NCBI RefSeq assembly: GCF_000730665.1
Contig: NZ_BBIV01000035.1
Location: forward strand, 1-62,428
Direction: 5' to 3'
DNA from: Pseudomonas plecoglossicida NBRC 103162 = DSM 15088
Lineage (GTDB): Bacteria; Pseudomonadota; Gammaproteobacteria; Pseudomonadales; Pseudomonadaceae
DNA length: 62,428 bases
Shown here piece by piece: positions 41,808 to 51,550 of this stretch; the stretch's first letter is position 1, and every line of letters begins with the position of its first letter. The translations under genes were made by a program, and so were the position numbers. Below the pieces are notes generated by a model. That model saw nothing but the letters and a program-made list of their open reading frames with translations. It was not told where the DNA came from and searched no databases.

Positions 41808-41903
41808 CGGGTTCTCCTGAGCGGCGCTTCGCGTGGGTGCGCGGCAGGCGCAGCTTAAGGCCATCGCCCTGGCTGTGCCAGCCCCACGGTCAATTCAGCG
41901 ATG

Positions 41904-41919
41904 TTGACAGTTTTTTCAC
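41904..41919 (+). promoter_or_regulatory. ColR box before the PAP2 phosphatase gene
   Basis: TTGACAGTTTTTTCAC matches the published ColR consensus YYNASNNYTTTTTSAC at every fixed position. It lies 69 bp before the PAP2 start. Confidence 0.75.
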
Positions 41920-41987
41920 TGCTCCTTCACGGACACAGAATAGCGGGCACTCGACAATGCCCGCCTCATTCGTGCCCTGGAGCCGTC

Positions 41988-42716
41988 ATGCACCCGACCC
42001 CTCGTCCTCGCCCGATCAACGTCTGGCTGTACCTCGGCATTCCGCTGGCCATCGCCGTGGCCTTGATCCTGCTGGAACTGACCTCGGTCGACATGGATGT
42101 GGCCAACCTGTTCTTCGACCAGACGGCCGGCCAGTTCATCGGCCGGCACAGCTACCTGCTGGAAAACATCCTGCATGACCGCGTCAAGCAAGGGGTGATT
42201 CTGCTGGGGCTCATGTCGGTGGTCGCCTTTGCGTCGAGTTTTTACCGGAAACGCCTGTTCGGCTGGCGCCGTGAACTCGGCTGCCTGGTTCTGGCACTGG
42301 GCTTGTCCACTGCCTTTGTCACGCCCCTGAAGAAGGTTACCCAGGTGCAGTGCCCGTGGAGCCTGACCCAGTTCGGCGGCAAGGAAACCTACAGCAAGCT
42401 GCTGGAGCCGCGCCCGGCTACCAACAAGCCTGGGATGTGCTGGCCGGGAGGGCATGCAGCGACCGGTTTCTGCCTGTTCGGCCTGTTCTTCATGCTGCGT
42501 GACCGGCGCCCACGGCTGGCACGGGTGGCGTTCGCGGTTGCCTTGGTGGCCGGCTCGGTGCTGTCGCTTGGGCGAATGATGCAGGGCGCGCACTTTCTTT
42601 CGCACAACGTGTGGACGGCCGTGTTCTGCTGGCTGATCGGGCTGGGGTCGTATTACCTGGTGCTGTATCGCAAGGGCGTGGCCGAAGTGCCGGCCGCCGA
42701 GCGCAGCGTTGCCTGA
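41988..42716 (+). CDS. PAP2-family lipid phosphatase (ColR target)
   Basis: A 242-aa inner-membrane phosphatase with about five or six helices. PAP2 motifs are KKVTQVQCPW (C1-like), CWPGGHAATGF (C2, PSGH-like) and SLGRMMQGAHFLSH (C3, with the catalytic His). It resembles enzymes acting on lipid A or undecaprenyl/phosphatidic phosphates. The P. putida homologue beside colR is a ColR target, and a perfect ColR box is present here. TGGAG lies 6 nt before the ATG at 41988. Confidence 0.87.
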   Translation: MHPTPRPRPINVWLYLGIPLAIAVALILLELTSVDMDVANLFFDQTAGQFIGRHSYLLENILHDRVKQGVILLGLMSVVAFASSFYRKRLFGWRRELGCLVLALGLSTAFVTPLKKVTQVQCPWSLTQFGGKETYSKLLEPRPATNKPGMCWPGGHAATGFCLFGLFFMLRDRRPRLARVAFAVALVAGSVLSLGRMMQGAHFLSHNVWTAVFCWLIGLGSYYLVLYRKGVAEVPAAERSVA

Positions 42717-42720
42717 ACCA

Positions 42721-42739
42721 GGGGCCGCTTTGCGGCCCC
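42721..42739 (+). terminator. GC hairpin after the PAP2 gene
   Basis: GGGGCCGC-TTT-GCGGCCCC, 4 bp past the stop codon, without a T run. A stronger shared terminator follows at 42759. Confidence 0.5.
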
Positions 42740-42758
42740 GAGACAGGTACAGGAAAAC

Positions 42759-42789
42759 GAAAAAGCCCCGCACTAGGCGGGGCTTTTTC
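42759..42789. terminator. bidirectional terminator between PAP2 and groEL
   Basis: GAAAAAGCCCCGC-N5-GCGGGGCTTTTTC: a 7-bp GC stem extended by A5/T5, so it works for both convergent units. Confidence 0.88.
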
Positions 42790-42812
42790 TTGGTGCAAGG
42801 GGTAAGGCTGGC

Positions 42813-44456
<1,644 letters not shown>

Positions 44457-44504
44457 GATCGTTTAATCCTTGAAATTCTTTGGAGTAACGGGAAGTCGGG
44501 GAAA

Positions 44505-44798
44505 TCAGCCTTCGATAACGGCGAGGATTTCGTTCTCGGCCATGACCAGCAGGTCTTCGCCATCGACTTTCACGGTGTTGCTGCCCGAGTAAGGGCCGAA
44601 AACCACTTTGTCACCCACTTTCACGGCCAGCGCACGTACTTCGCCGTTGTCCAGGATGCGACCGGCGCCGACGGCTACAACTTCGCCGCGGTTTGGTTTT
44701 TCAGCGGCCGAACCCGGCAGGACGATACCGCCAGCGGTTTTCGATTCTTCTTCGCTGCGACGGATGACTACGCGGTCATGCAGAGGACGAAGCTTCAT
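44505..44798 (-). CDS. groES: 10-kDa co-chaperonin GroES
   Basis: A 97-aa heptameric lid of GroEL: MKLRPLHDRVVIRR start, the mobile loop EESKTAGGIVLPGSA (about 17-31), and FGPYSGSNTVKVDGEDLLVM. The ATG at 44798 has GGGAGAG upstream. It is first in the operon, behind a sigma-32-type promoter at 44950-44977. Confidence 0.98.
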   Translation of the reverse strand: MKLRPLHDRVVIRRSEEESKTAGGIVLPGSAAEKPNRGEVVAVGAGRILDNGEVRALAVKVGDKVVFGPYSGSNTVKVDGEDLLVMAENEILAVIEG

Positions 44799-44949
44799 TG
44801 TCGATCTCTCCCAAATTGTGGTTTTCATCGGCCGGTATCGACACCGGCGGGGGTTGATGCGGTCCGGCGTTGCCGGGGGATGGCTCGCTACGTACGAACC
44901 ACCTGTGTCATGTCTGGTGTCGCCACCAGAAACCTTGCGGTGACCACAT

Positions 44950-44977
44950 ACATGAGGCCGCCATATTCAATTACAAG
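44950..44977 (-). promoter_or_regulatory. sigma-32 heat-shock promoter of groESL
   Basis: Minus strand: CTTGTAA (-35), 13-bp spacer, CCTCATGT (-10). It matches the RpoH consensus CTTGAAA-N12-14-CCCCATNT at 6 of 7 and all but one fixed -10 base. The leader to groES is about 145 nt. No CIRCE repeat is present. Confidence 0.75.
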
Positions 44978-45005
44978 GCTTGGCCTGGAAAATTTTTCAC
45001 CGCCT

Positions 45006-45036
45006 GAAAAAGGCTGGGGCCGCTTGGCGGCCCCAG
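45006..45036 (-). terminator. intrinsic terminator of fxsA
   Basis: A 10-bp stem CTGGGGCCGC around a 3-nt loop, followed on the minus strand by CCTTTTTCAGG, between fxsA and groES. Confidence 0.85.
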
Positions 45037-45043
45037 GGGGTGT

Positions 45044-45505
45044 TCACTTGTCGCGGCGCTCGTATTCGCCCTCGATCACATTGGGGCGATGGCCACTGTC
45101 TCGCGGTTGTGGCTGCAACGGGTCATCCTGGAATGCACGCTGGCGCATGGCCTGGGCTTCGGCGCGCTGACGCAACTTGCGCGCGGCCAGGTGACGGGTG
45201 AACGGCAGCAGGCAGAGCACGCCCAGCACGTCGCTGATGAAGCCCGGCAGCAGCAACAGGCCGCCTCCTACCGCCAGCATCAGACCCTGGAACATGTCTT
45301 CGGCAGGCAGTTCGCCACGCTGCAGGCTTTCACGGGCACGCAGGGCCGTGGCCAGGCCAGCCACGCGCATCACCAGCACACCCAAGGCGGAGCCGGCGAT
45401 GATCAGCAGCAGCGCCGGGAAGAAACCGATGGCCGCGCTGACCTTCACGAAAACGAACAGCTCCAGCACAGGGAACAGGAGAAACAGCAATAGAAAAGCA
45501 CGCAT
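45044..45505 (-). CDS. fxsA: FxsA membrane protein
   Basis: A 153-aa FxsA-family inner-membrane protein with three or four hydrophobic segments (AFLLLFLLFPVLELF; ALLLIIAGSALGVLVM; LLLLPGFISDVLGVLCLLP) and a charged cytoplasmic tail. In E. coli FxsA is known for suppressing F exclusion of phage T7; its native role is unclear. The ATG at 45505 has GAGGA upstream. It sits next to groES as in other Pseudomonas. Confidence 0.9.
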   Translation of the reverse strand: MRAFLLLFLLFPVLELFVFVKVSAAIGFFPALLLIIAGSALGVLVMRVAGLATALRARESLQRGELPAEDMFQGLMLAVGGGLLLLPGFISDVLGVLCLLPFTRHLAARKLRQRAEAQAMRQRAFQDDPLQPQPRDSGHRPNVIEGEYERRDK

Positions 45506-45572
45506 CAAAGGATTCCTCGACGGAAGAGAACCTTCCTGTAAGACCATGACATGGATGCGTGCATGCGTGATT

Positions 45573-46304
45573 TCAAGCTTCGACTTCAGTCGCAGCCGGC
45601 CATTGGTCGGCGCGCGCCAGCAAAACCAGGGCTTCGCGAACTTGTGTCGGCGTATTGCAAGTCGCCGGGAAAGGCAACCAGTAGATGCCCTGGCCGATAC
45701 GCAGGTGCATGCCTTCGCTGTCGATGCCGACCATCTGCGCTTGCGCGCTGCGCGGCAGCTCGCTCAGCTCGACGTAGTGGGCGAGGGCGTTGGCGTGGTC
45801 GCTGTTCATGTGCTCGATCATGCTGGCCTCGGTCTTGCCCGCGAACGGGTTGGCCAGGGTGACCTGATCGAGCCAGTGGATCGCCCCGAAGCCGCCGATG
45901 TAGCGGTGGCGTACCGGCTGCAGCACCCAGAAGTCGAAGTCGTGGGCCTTGTGGTAGTTGGCAGCATCGGGGAAGTAGCGGTAGTAGCGCTCGGCCGCAG
46001 CTTCCACAGCGGCCTCGTCGACCAGCTTGTGCGCCTCGGCCATCACGGTGAGACGACCGACAGCCTGCACGTCCTCGGCTTCGCGCTCGCCCACCAGCAG
46101 CGAGCACTTGGGGTCCTTCTGCAGGTTGTGGGTGTGCTGGGCGATTCGGCTGATGAGGATCAGCGGGTTGCCGTCGGCGTCCAGGCAGTACGGCACCACG
46201 GAGCCGAACGGGAAGCCAGGCATGGACTTGGAATGGGTCGAGAGCACACCGCGGTATTCCTTGAGCAGCAGTTCCCGGGCGGGGCGAATGGCGTTGTTAC
46301 TCAC
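45573..46304 (-). CDS. HugZ/HutZ-family haem utilisation protein
   Basis: 243 aa: an N-terminal pyridoxamine-phosphate-oxidase-like split barrel (GFPFGSVVPYCLDADGNPLILIS) and a C-terminal DUF2470 domain with the haem-ligand region ASMIEHMNSDHANALAHY. Family members bind and degrade haem. A strong GATAAT-N-CTTATC Fur-like core lies 38 bp upstream, consistent with iron control. It is a single gene between the DUF481 protein and fxsA. Confidence 0.85.
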   Translation of the reverse strand: MSNNAIRPARELLLKEYRGVLSTHSKSMPGFPFGSVVPYCLDADGNPLILISRIAQHTHNLQKDPKCSLLVGEREAEDVQAVGRLTVMAEAHKLVDEAAVEAAAERYYRYFPDAANYHKAHDFDFWVLQPVRHRYIGGFGAIHWLDQVTLANPFAGKTEASMIEHMNSDHANALAHYVELSELPRSAQAQMVGIDSEGMHLRIGQGIYWLPFPATCNTPTQVREALVLLARADQWPAATEVEA

Positions 46305-46341
46305 TGAAGGCGCTCCTGGCGGCGGAAGGGATGGGTGACAA

Positions 46342-46354
46342 GATAAGCATTATC
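46342..46354 (-). promoter_or_regulatory. Fur-box-like core before the HugZ-family gene
   Basis: On the minus strand GATAATGCTTATC, an inverted 6-1-6 element matching GATAAT-N-ATTATC at 11 of 12 positions. GATAAT could double as the -10 hexamer, so Fur binding would block the promoter. Confidence 0.6.
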
Positions 46355-46387
46355 ACCCTCCACTGCCACCAGGCGTGATCGCCTGCT

Positions 46388-47398
46388 TTACCAGGTCACG
46401 CCGAAGCCGGCGGTATAGCGGGTCTTGTCCAGGTCGTTCTCGGACGTGCCGCTGATGATGTCCTTTTCCGCCTTGAGGTTGAGCGACGCCCATTCGGTGA
46501 CCTTGTAGCGCAGCCCGACCTCGGCATCGAGGGAGTAGTTGGCCACACCCCCCAACGGCTTGGCGAGCTCGCCATTGGTGAACAACGATACTTTCTTGCC
46601 GATCAGGTAGCGGTTGTAGTCCCACTTGACCGCCGCCGAATAGAAGTTGTCCTTGGCGCCATCGCGGTATTCGAAATCGGTGCGGTTGATCAGCGAACCA
46701 AGCGAGAAGGCACCCAGTTCGTCATCCCAGAACTGATAGCCAGGGCCGGTACCCACGGTACGCTGGCGGGCCAGGTCCTCGATATGGTCGCGTTTGTACT
46801 CCAGGCGCCCCTGCCAGAACCACTGCTCGGTGAGGAAGCGGTCGAGCGCGTACTCGGCGCTCCAGTTGTTGGTGGTGGTTTCGTCGTCCTGGGACTCGCG
46901 GTTGTATTCGCCTTCGGCATTGTGCCGCCAGCGGCCATGCCTGGCCGTGGTCTTGAAGTCGATGTCGTAGTCGTCGCTGTCGCTTTCGGCGCGCTGGTAA
47001 TCCATCGCCAAGTCGACATTGCCCTTCCAGATCAGATCCTCGACCACAGGCTTGGGCTTCATGATCTGCTGGATGCTGGCCAGCTCGACGGTCTTGGGCG
47101 CCTCACCGTTGGCCAGGGTCACCTTGCCCGCCTCGGCCGCTTTCAGAGACTTGGCCTTCTCGCCGTTGTAGGCGTCCTGCTTGACCAGCAGTTCCTGATC
47201 GCTTTCCAGGGTCTGGACCTGTTTCCAGTCCAGCGAGATCGAACCCCCGTAGGGTGTTTCCAGCAGCAGCTTGCCACCGTCGAACACCCGGATCTTGCCG
47301 CTCAGACGATCGCCGTTCTTCATCCAGACGGTGTCGGCAAGAACGGGGGCGGCAAACAGGCAGGCGGTCAACAGGCAAAACAAGGATCTAGAATACAT
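46388..47398 (-). CDS. DUF481 outer-membrane beta-barrel protein
   Basis: 336 aa with a signal peptide (MYSRSLFCLLTACLFAAPVLA, 21 aa) and an N-terminal segment DTVWMKNGDRLSGKI typical of the family. A barrel-forming region of alternating residues follows, ending in a terminal aromatic (GFGVTW). DUF481/YdiY proteins are salt-inducible, of unknown function. The stop is TAA just inside 46390. It lies divergent from the atl gene. Confidence 0.87.
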   Translation of the reverse strand: MYSRSLFCLLTACLFAAPVLADTVWMKNGDRLSGKIRVFDGGKLLLETPYGGSISLDWKQVQTLESDQELLVKQDAYNGEKAKSLKAAEAGKVTLANGEAPKTVELASIQQIMKPKPVVEDLIWKGNVDLAMDYQRAESDSDDYDIDFKTTARHGRWRHNAEGEYNRESQDDETTTNNWSAEYALDRFLTEQWFWQGRLEYKRDHIEDLARQRTVGTGPGYQFWDDELGAFSLGSLINRTDFEYRDGAKDNFYSAAVKWDYNRYLIGKKVSLFTNGELAKPLGGVANYSLDAEVGLRYKVTEWASLNLKAEKDIISGTSENDLDKTRYTAGFGVTW

Positions 47399-47551
47399 AA
47401 GCGGGCTACGGGTTCGATTCGACGAAAAAAGCCGGGCATTATCCAGATGCCGACGACCAGAGCAAGGAAAGACCGACCAGCATGCCATCGAGTTCAATAC
47501 TCATTTACCGCGACCACTCGTCCGGTTTCACGCCAGGCCAGGGAGGCTCTG

Positions 47552-47905
47552 ATGTCCGAGCCATATGAGCATGCTTTGCAAACGCCGGAGGCCCGACGAA
47601 CGGCCCTCTATTCGGTGCTCGGCCAGGTGCCCGAAGGCAAGGTGGTCAGCTATGGGCAATTGGCCGAACTGGCAGGATTGGGCCGGGCAGCACGTTGGGT
47701 CGGTCGCACCCTCGGCCAGCTACCCGGCGACACCCGCCTGCCCTGGCACCGGGTACTGGGCTCGGGTGGACGCTTGAGCCTGGCGCTGGGGACCCCAGCG
47801 GGCGATGAACAGCGTGCACGACTGCGTGCGGAGGGCGTTAACGTGACCAATAATCGTGTGGATATGACACGCCATGGCTGGCGCCCGATGGAGCACAGCG
47901 GTTAG
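47552..47905 (+). CDS. atl: alkyltransferase-like DNA repair protein (ATL)
   Basis: A 117-aa protein with the Ogt/MGMT C-terminal domain fold: VLGQVPEGKVVSYGQLAELAG and GRTLGQLPGDTRLPWHRVLGSGG. The active-site motif PCHRV reads PWHRV (Trp65), so it cannot transfer alkyl groups. Such ATLs bind O6-alkylguanine and hand it to nucleotide excision repair. GGAGG lies 5 nt before the ATG. It precedes ampG by 43 bp in the same direction. Confidence 0.92.
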   Translation: MSEPYEHALQTPEARRTALYSVLGQVPEGKVVSYGQLAELAGLGRAARWVGRTLGQLPGDTRLPWHRVLGSGGRLSLALGTPAGDEQRARLRAEGVNVTNNRVDMTRHGWRPMEHSG

Positions 47906-47948
47906 AATGCGCGTTTTGTTTTCGCAAATTTGAGGCAGATGTTGGCCC

Positions 47949-49496
47949 ATGCCCCGTAAAACCTGGCGCGCTGCGCTTGCTGCCTATGCCAGCCCGTCAA
48001 CCCTGGTGCTTCTGCTGCTCGGCTTTGCCGCCGGCTTGCCCTACATGCTGGTGTTCTCGACCCTTTCGGTATGGCTGCGCGAAGCCGGTGTGGCCCGCGA
48101 AACCATTGGCTATGCCAGCCTGATCGGCCTGGCCTATGCCTTCAAGTGGGTGTGGTCGCCGCTGCTCGACCAATGGCGCCTGCCGCTGCTGGGCGGGCTC
48201 GGTCGACGCCGTTCGTGGCTGTTGCTGTCGCAGTCGCTGGTGGTGATCGGCCTGGTCGGCATGAGCCTGTGCGACCCGCAGCAACACCTTTCGTGGCTGA
48301 TCGCCCTGGCCGTGCTGGTGGCCTTCGCCTCGGCCACCCAGGACATCGCGGTCGATGCCTATCGCCTGGAGATCGCCGACGATCAGCGCCAGGCAGCGCT
48401 CGCTGCCAGCTACATGGCCGGTTACCGGGTGGCCGCCCTGCTCGCCACCGCCGGCGCGCTGCTCTTCGCCGAATGGTTCGGTTCGACCGGCTTCAGTTAC
48501 CTGCACAAAGCCTGGGCAGGCACCTATGTGCTGTTCGGTGTGCTGATGGTGCCAGCGGTGTTCACCACCCTGATCATGCGTGAGCCGCCCGTGCCGATGC
48601 GCACCCAGCTGTCGGCGGCACGTTATGGCCCGGTTCACCAGATGGCTTCGGTGTTCGTGCTGATCATCCTGCTGGTGTCGGTGCCTGCCAGCTTCACCCA
48701 GATGTTCAACACCGGCTGGTCCACCGTCATCTCCGGCGAGGCCAGCCCGCTTGACCTGCTGCTCGAAGACCGGGCGTTCCTGCGCCTGATCCTTTATGTG
48801 CTGCTGAGCTGGGCGTGCCTGTCGAGCCTGGGCCGTCGCGGCCTGGCTCCAGTGCTCACGCCGGTCAACGACTTCATCACCCGCTACCGCTGGCAGGCGC
48901 TGCTGCTGCTCGGGCTGATCGCCACCTATCGCATGTCGGATACGGTGATGGGGGTGATGGCCAACGTGTTCTACATCGACATGGGCTTCACCAAGGACCA
49001 GATCGCCAGCGTCAGCAAGGTCTTCGGTCTGATCATGACCCTGGTCGGCGCCGGTGCCGGCGGCCTGCTGATCGTGCGCTTCGGCATCCTGCCGATCCTG
49101 TTCATCGGCGGTGCGGCCTCGGCGGCGACCAACATCCTGTTCCTGATGCTGGCCGACATGGGGCCGAACCTGGAGATGCTGGTGGTGACCATCTCCCTGG
49201 ACAACTTCAGTTCAGGTCTGGCCACCTCGGCCTTTGTCGCCTACCTGTCGAGCCTGACCAACCTGAAGTTCTCGGCCACGCAATATGCGCTGCTGAGCTC
49301 GATCATGCTGCTGCTGCCGCGCCTGATCGGGGGCTATTCGGGGGTGATGGTGGAAAAGTTCGGGTACCACGACTTCTTCCTGATCACTGCGCTGCTGGGC
49401 GTGCCGACGTTGATCCTGATTGCCTTGCACTGGCGTCAGGAGACCCTTCGAGGCAAGCAGGTGCCGGTGGAGAGTTCGGCGGCCGAGCGGCCCTGA
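47949..49496 (+). CDS. ampG: muropeptide permease AmpG
   Basis: A 515-aa major-facilitator permease with 14 or so hydrophobic segments importing GlcNAc-anhydroMurNAc peptides for wall recycling and AmpC induction. Signature stretches are GFAAGLPYMLVFSTLSVWLREAGV and ASATQDIAVDAYRLEI. The ATG at 47949 has only a distant GAGG. A TAGAAT at 47903-47908 may be its -10. Confidence 0.93.
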   Translation: MPRKTWRAALAAYASPSTLVLLLLGFAAGLPYMLVFSTLSVWLREAGVARETIGYASLIGLAYAFKWVWSPLLDQWRLPLLGGLGRRRSWLLLSQSLVVIGLVGMSLCDPQQHLSWLIALAVLVAFASATQDIAVDAYRLEIADDQRQAALAASYMAGYRVAALLATAGALLFAEWFGSTGFSYLHKAWAGTYVLFGVLMVPAVFTTLIMREPPVPMRTQLSAARYGPVHQMASVFVLIILLVSVPASFTQMFNTGWSTVISGEASPLDLLLEDRAFLRLILYVLLSWACLSSLGRRGLAPVLTPVNDFITRYRWQALLLLGLIATYRMSDTVMGVMANVFYIDMGFTKDQIASVSKVFGLIMTLVGAGAGGLLIVRFGILPILFIGGAASAATNILFLMLADMGPNLEMLVVTISLDNFSSGLATSAFVAYLSSLTNLKFSATQYALLSSIMLLLPRLIGGYSGVMVEKFGYHDFFLITALLGVPTLILIALHWRQETLRGKQVPVESSAAERP

Positions 49497-49517
49497 GATG
49501 TGTCGCTGACTGTACTG

Positions 49518-49600
49518 GCCTTGTCGTCGGCAAACCGGCTCCCACACAGATAGCACCGCGCTCCCCTCCTGTGGGAGCCGGCTTGCCGGCGATAGGGCCG
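49518..49600. repeat. REP pair (one arm imperfect)
   Basis: The left arm 49518-49547 carries changes (GTCGGCAAACCGGC) relative to the right arm near 49570-49597. It lies between ampG and the truncated MFS gene, whose coding end runs close to it. Confidence 0.8.
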
Positions 49601-49617
49601 GCGCGGCCACTACTGCG

Positions 49618-50478
49618 CTACAGCCCCTTCCCCTGGTCGCCCACCGACGACAAACCACAACGGCCACAGCGCCAACGCCCCGGCCACAGCGCATAGGCCA
49701 TCGTGCTCAGGCCTTCATCGTGAATCAGCAGTACCGGCGAAAGGCCGATCCAGCCGATCAGCGGCAGGCCCACCAGCCCAAGTGCCGCACTGCCCGCAAC
49801 GAACTTGCGGTTGGCCAGCAACTGGCCGTAGCCCGCCAGCAGCGGCAGAAGGTGAATCGGGGTGAATACCAGGCACGAGCCGTCGCGGCGTTCCACTCCA
49901 AGGGTTTCCGGCATCAGGCGGTACAGCTGCAACCAGCACAGCACCGCGCCGATGGCGAATGCCACGAACAGCCAGCGCCAGTCCAGCCACTGCAGCATCA
50001 AGGTCCCTACCAGCGGACCCAACAATGGCGAGAGCAAGGCGATGTTGGCCAGCAGGGCCATCATCCGCACTGCGTCGGCTTCACTGAACGCTTCGTTCAG
50101 TGCCGGATAGCTGACCGTCACCACGAACCCCAGGCCGATGCCCTGCAGCAGGCGCAGCAGGTTGAACAGACCGATGTCCTGCACCCAGTAGGTCGCCAGG
50201 CAGGCCACGCCGAAGAAGGCACACCCGGCCAGCAGCAACGGCCGACGACCATAGCGGTCGGCCAGCGGGCCGATCAGCCACTGCAGGACCACGCCACCGA
50301 GCAGGTACAGGTTGAGCGCGAGAGGGATGTATTCGGGGCTGGCGCTCAGGTGATCGACCACCACGGGCATGGCTGGCATGACGGCGTCGCTGGCCAGGTA
50401 GGTCAGCAGTTCGAACAGGGCCAGGGTCAGGCCGAACAGCAGGGCTCGGCGGGGGGTGATGTGCAGCAATGGCGTCAT
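49618..50478 (-). pseudogene. C-terminally truncated MFS drug transporter (MdfA/Cmr-like)
   Basis: 286 aa covering the N-terminal two thirds of a 12-helix DHA1 exporter: ESDAVMPAMP-like motif (YLASDAVMPAMPVVVDHL), the RYGRRP loop and EALTETL-type later segments. Normal length is about 400 aa. Sense ends near TMAYALW; the remaining residues (GRWRCGRCGL...) are off-frame. In another frame just downstream, about 49635-49680, the minus strand reads ALALWPLWFVVGG, a typical later-helix segment, then runs into the REP pair. It looks deleted and frameshifted, so function is doubtful. Confidence 0.7.
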
Positions 50479-50551
50479 GGTGGGTATCGGGTGCAGACAG
50501 GTGGGGTCAGGGTATATGCCAGAAAAGGCGCGATCATGCTGTGAGCAAGTG

Positions 50552-50578
50552 TAAAAAATGGGGCCGCAGAGCGGCCCC
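50552..50578 (-). terminator. intrinsic terminator after the MscS gene
   Basis: GGGGCCGC-TCT-GCGGCCCC on the minus strand followed by ATTTTTTAC. Confidence 0.85.
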
Positions 50579-50596
50579 CCCGATTACAGTGCGGCG

Positions 50597-51436
50597 TTAC
50601 TGAGCAGCCGTTTCCTGCACCACACGAATCACGCGCTGCGGAAACGGAATGTCGATGCCTTCGGCCTTCAACCGGTCACGCGCATGCTCGTTGAGCATGA
50701 ACACCACATCCCAGTAATCGCTGGTCTTGGTCCACAAGCGCAACGACACGGTGATCGAGCTGTCACCCAAGGTCGCGACCACTGCCTGCGGCGCCGGGTC
50801 TGGCAACACCCGCGGATCCTGCGCCAGCTCCAGCAATACGTTGCGCGCCTTCTGCAGGTCGGCGTCATAATCCACGCCGACGTCGAACACGACCTTGCGC
50901 GTCGGCTGGCGGTTGGTGTTGGTGATGATGCCGTTGGACAGGGCACCGTTGGGCATGATCACGGTCTTGTTGTCACCGGTGCGCAGCACGGTGTGGAAGA
51001 TCTGGATACTGTCGACGGTCCCCGCTACCCCCTGGGCCTCGATCCAGTCACCGATGCGGAACGGGCGGAACATCAGGATCAGCACGCCGCCGGCGAAGTT
51101 CGCCAGGCTGCCCTGCAGGGCCAGGCCGATGGCCAGGCCGGCGGCACCGATGGCGGCGACGAACGAGGTGGTTTCGATACCGATCATCGACGCCACGCTG
51201 ACCATCAGCAGTACCTTGAGCACGATGTTGGCCAAGGTGCTGATGAAGCTCTGCAATGCCGCGTCGGCGCGCAGGCCGACCAGCTTGCCCAGACGCGCGC
51301 TGAGCTTGTTGATCAACCACCAGCCGATGGCCAGTGTCAGCAGCGCCAGCAACAGGCGGCTGCCGTATTCCATGATCATCGGGATCCAGGTCTGCGACTG
51401 GCGGACCAGTTGATCGACTTCAGCGTTCAAATCCAT
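50597..51436 (-). CDS. mscS: small-conductance mechanosensitive channel (MscS)
   Basis: 279 aa with three N-terminal transmembrane helices, the pore-lining TM3 pattern AAIGAAGLAIGLALQGSLANFAGGVLI (about residues 92-118), and the cytoplasmic vestibule with PNGALSNGIITN. It opens under membrane tension to release solutes. I choose the ATG at 51436: AGGAG lies 6 nt upstream, whereas the in-frame ATG at 51442 abuts that site. Confidence 0.92.
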   Translation of the reverse strand: MDLNAEVDQLVRQSQTWIPMIMEYGSRLLLALLTLAIGWWLINKLSARLGKLVGLRADAALQSFISTLANIVLKVLLMVSVASMIGIETTSFVAAIGAAGLAIGLALQGSLANFAGGVLILMFRPFRIGDWIEAQGVAGTVDSIQIFHTVLRTGDNKTVIMPNGALSNGIITNTNRQPTRKVVFDVGVDYDADLQKARNVLLELAQDPRVLPDPAPQAVVATLGDSSITVSLRLWTKTSDYWDVVFMLNEHARDRLKAEGIDIPFPQRVIRVVQETAAQ

Positions 51437-51550
51437 GTTCATCTCCTGATGCCGAACGGCAAGTACACGGTAAATCGGGCCGCGCAGATTTACGCGGCCA
51501 TGGCCCCCATGGACATCATTGCGCCATCGGGGTTCCGGGCGGCGCTTCGA

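Noticed and set aside
44955..44980. Possible HexR-like site (TTGTAATT) upstream of groES
   Set aside because: Only one half-site matches; the sequence is fully explained by the sigma-32 -35 element.
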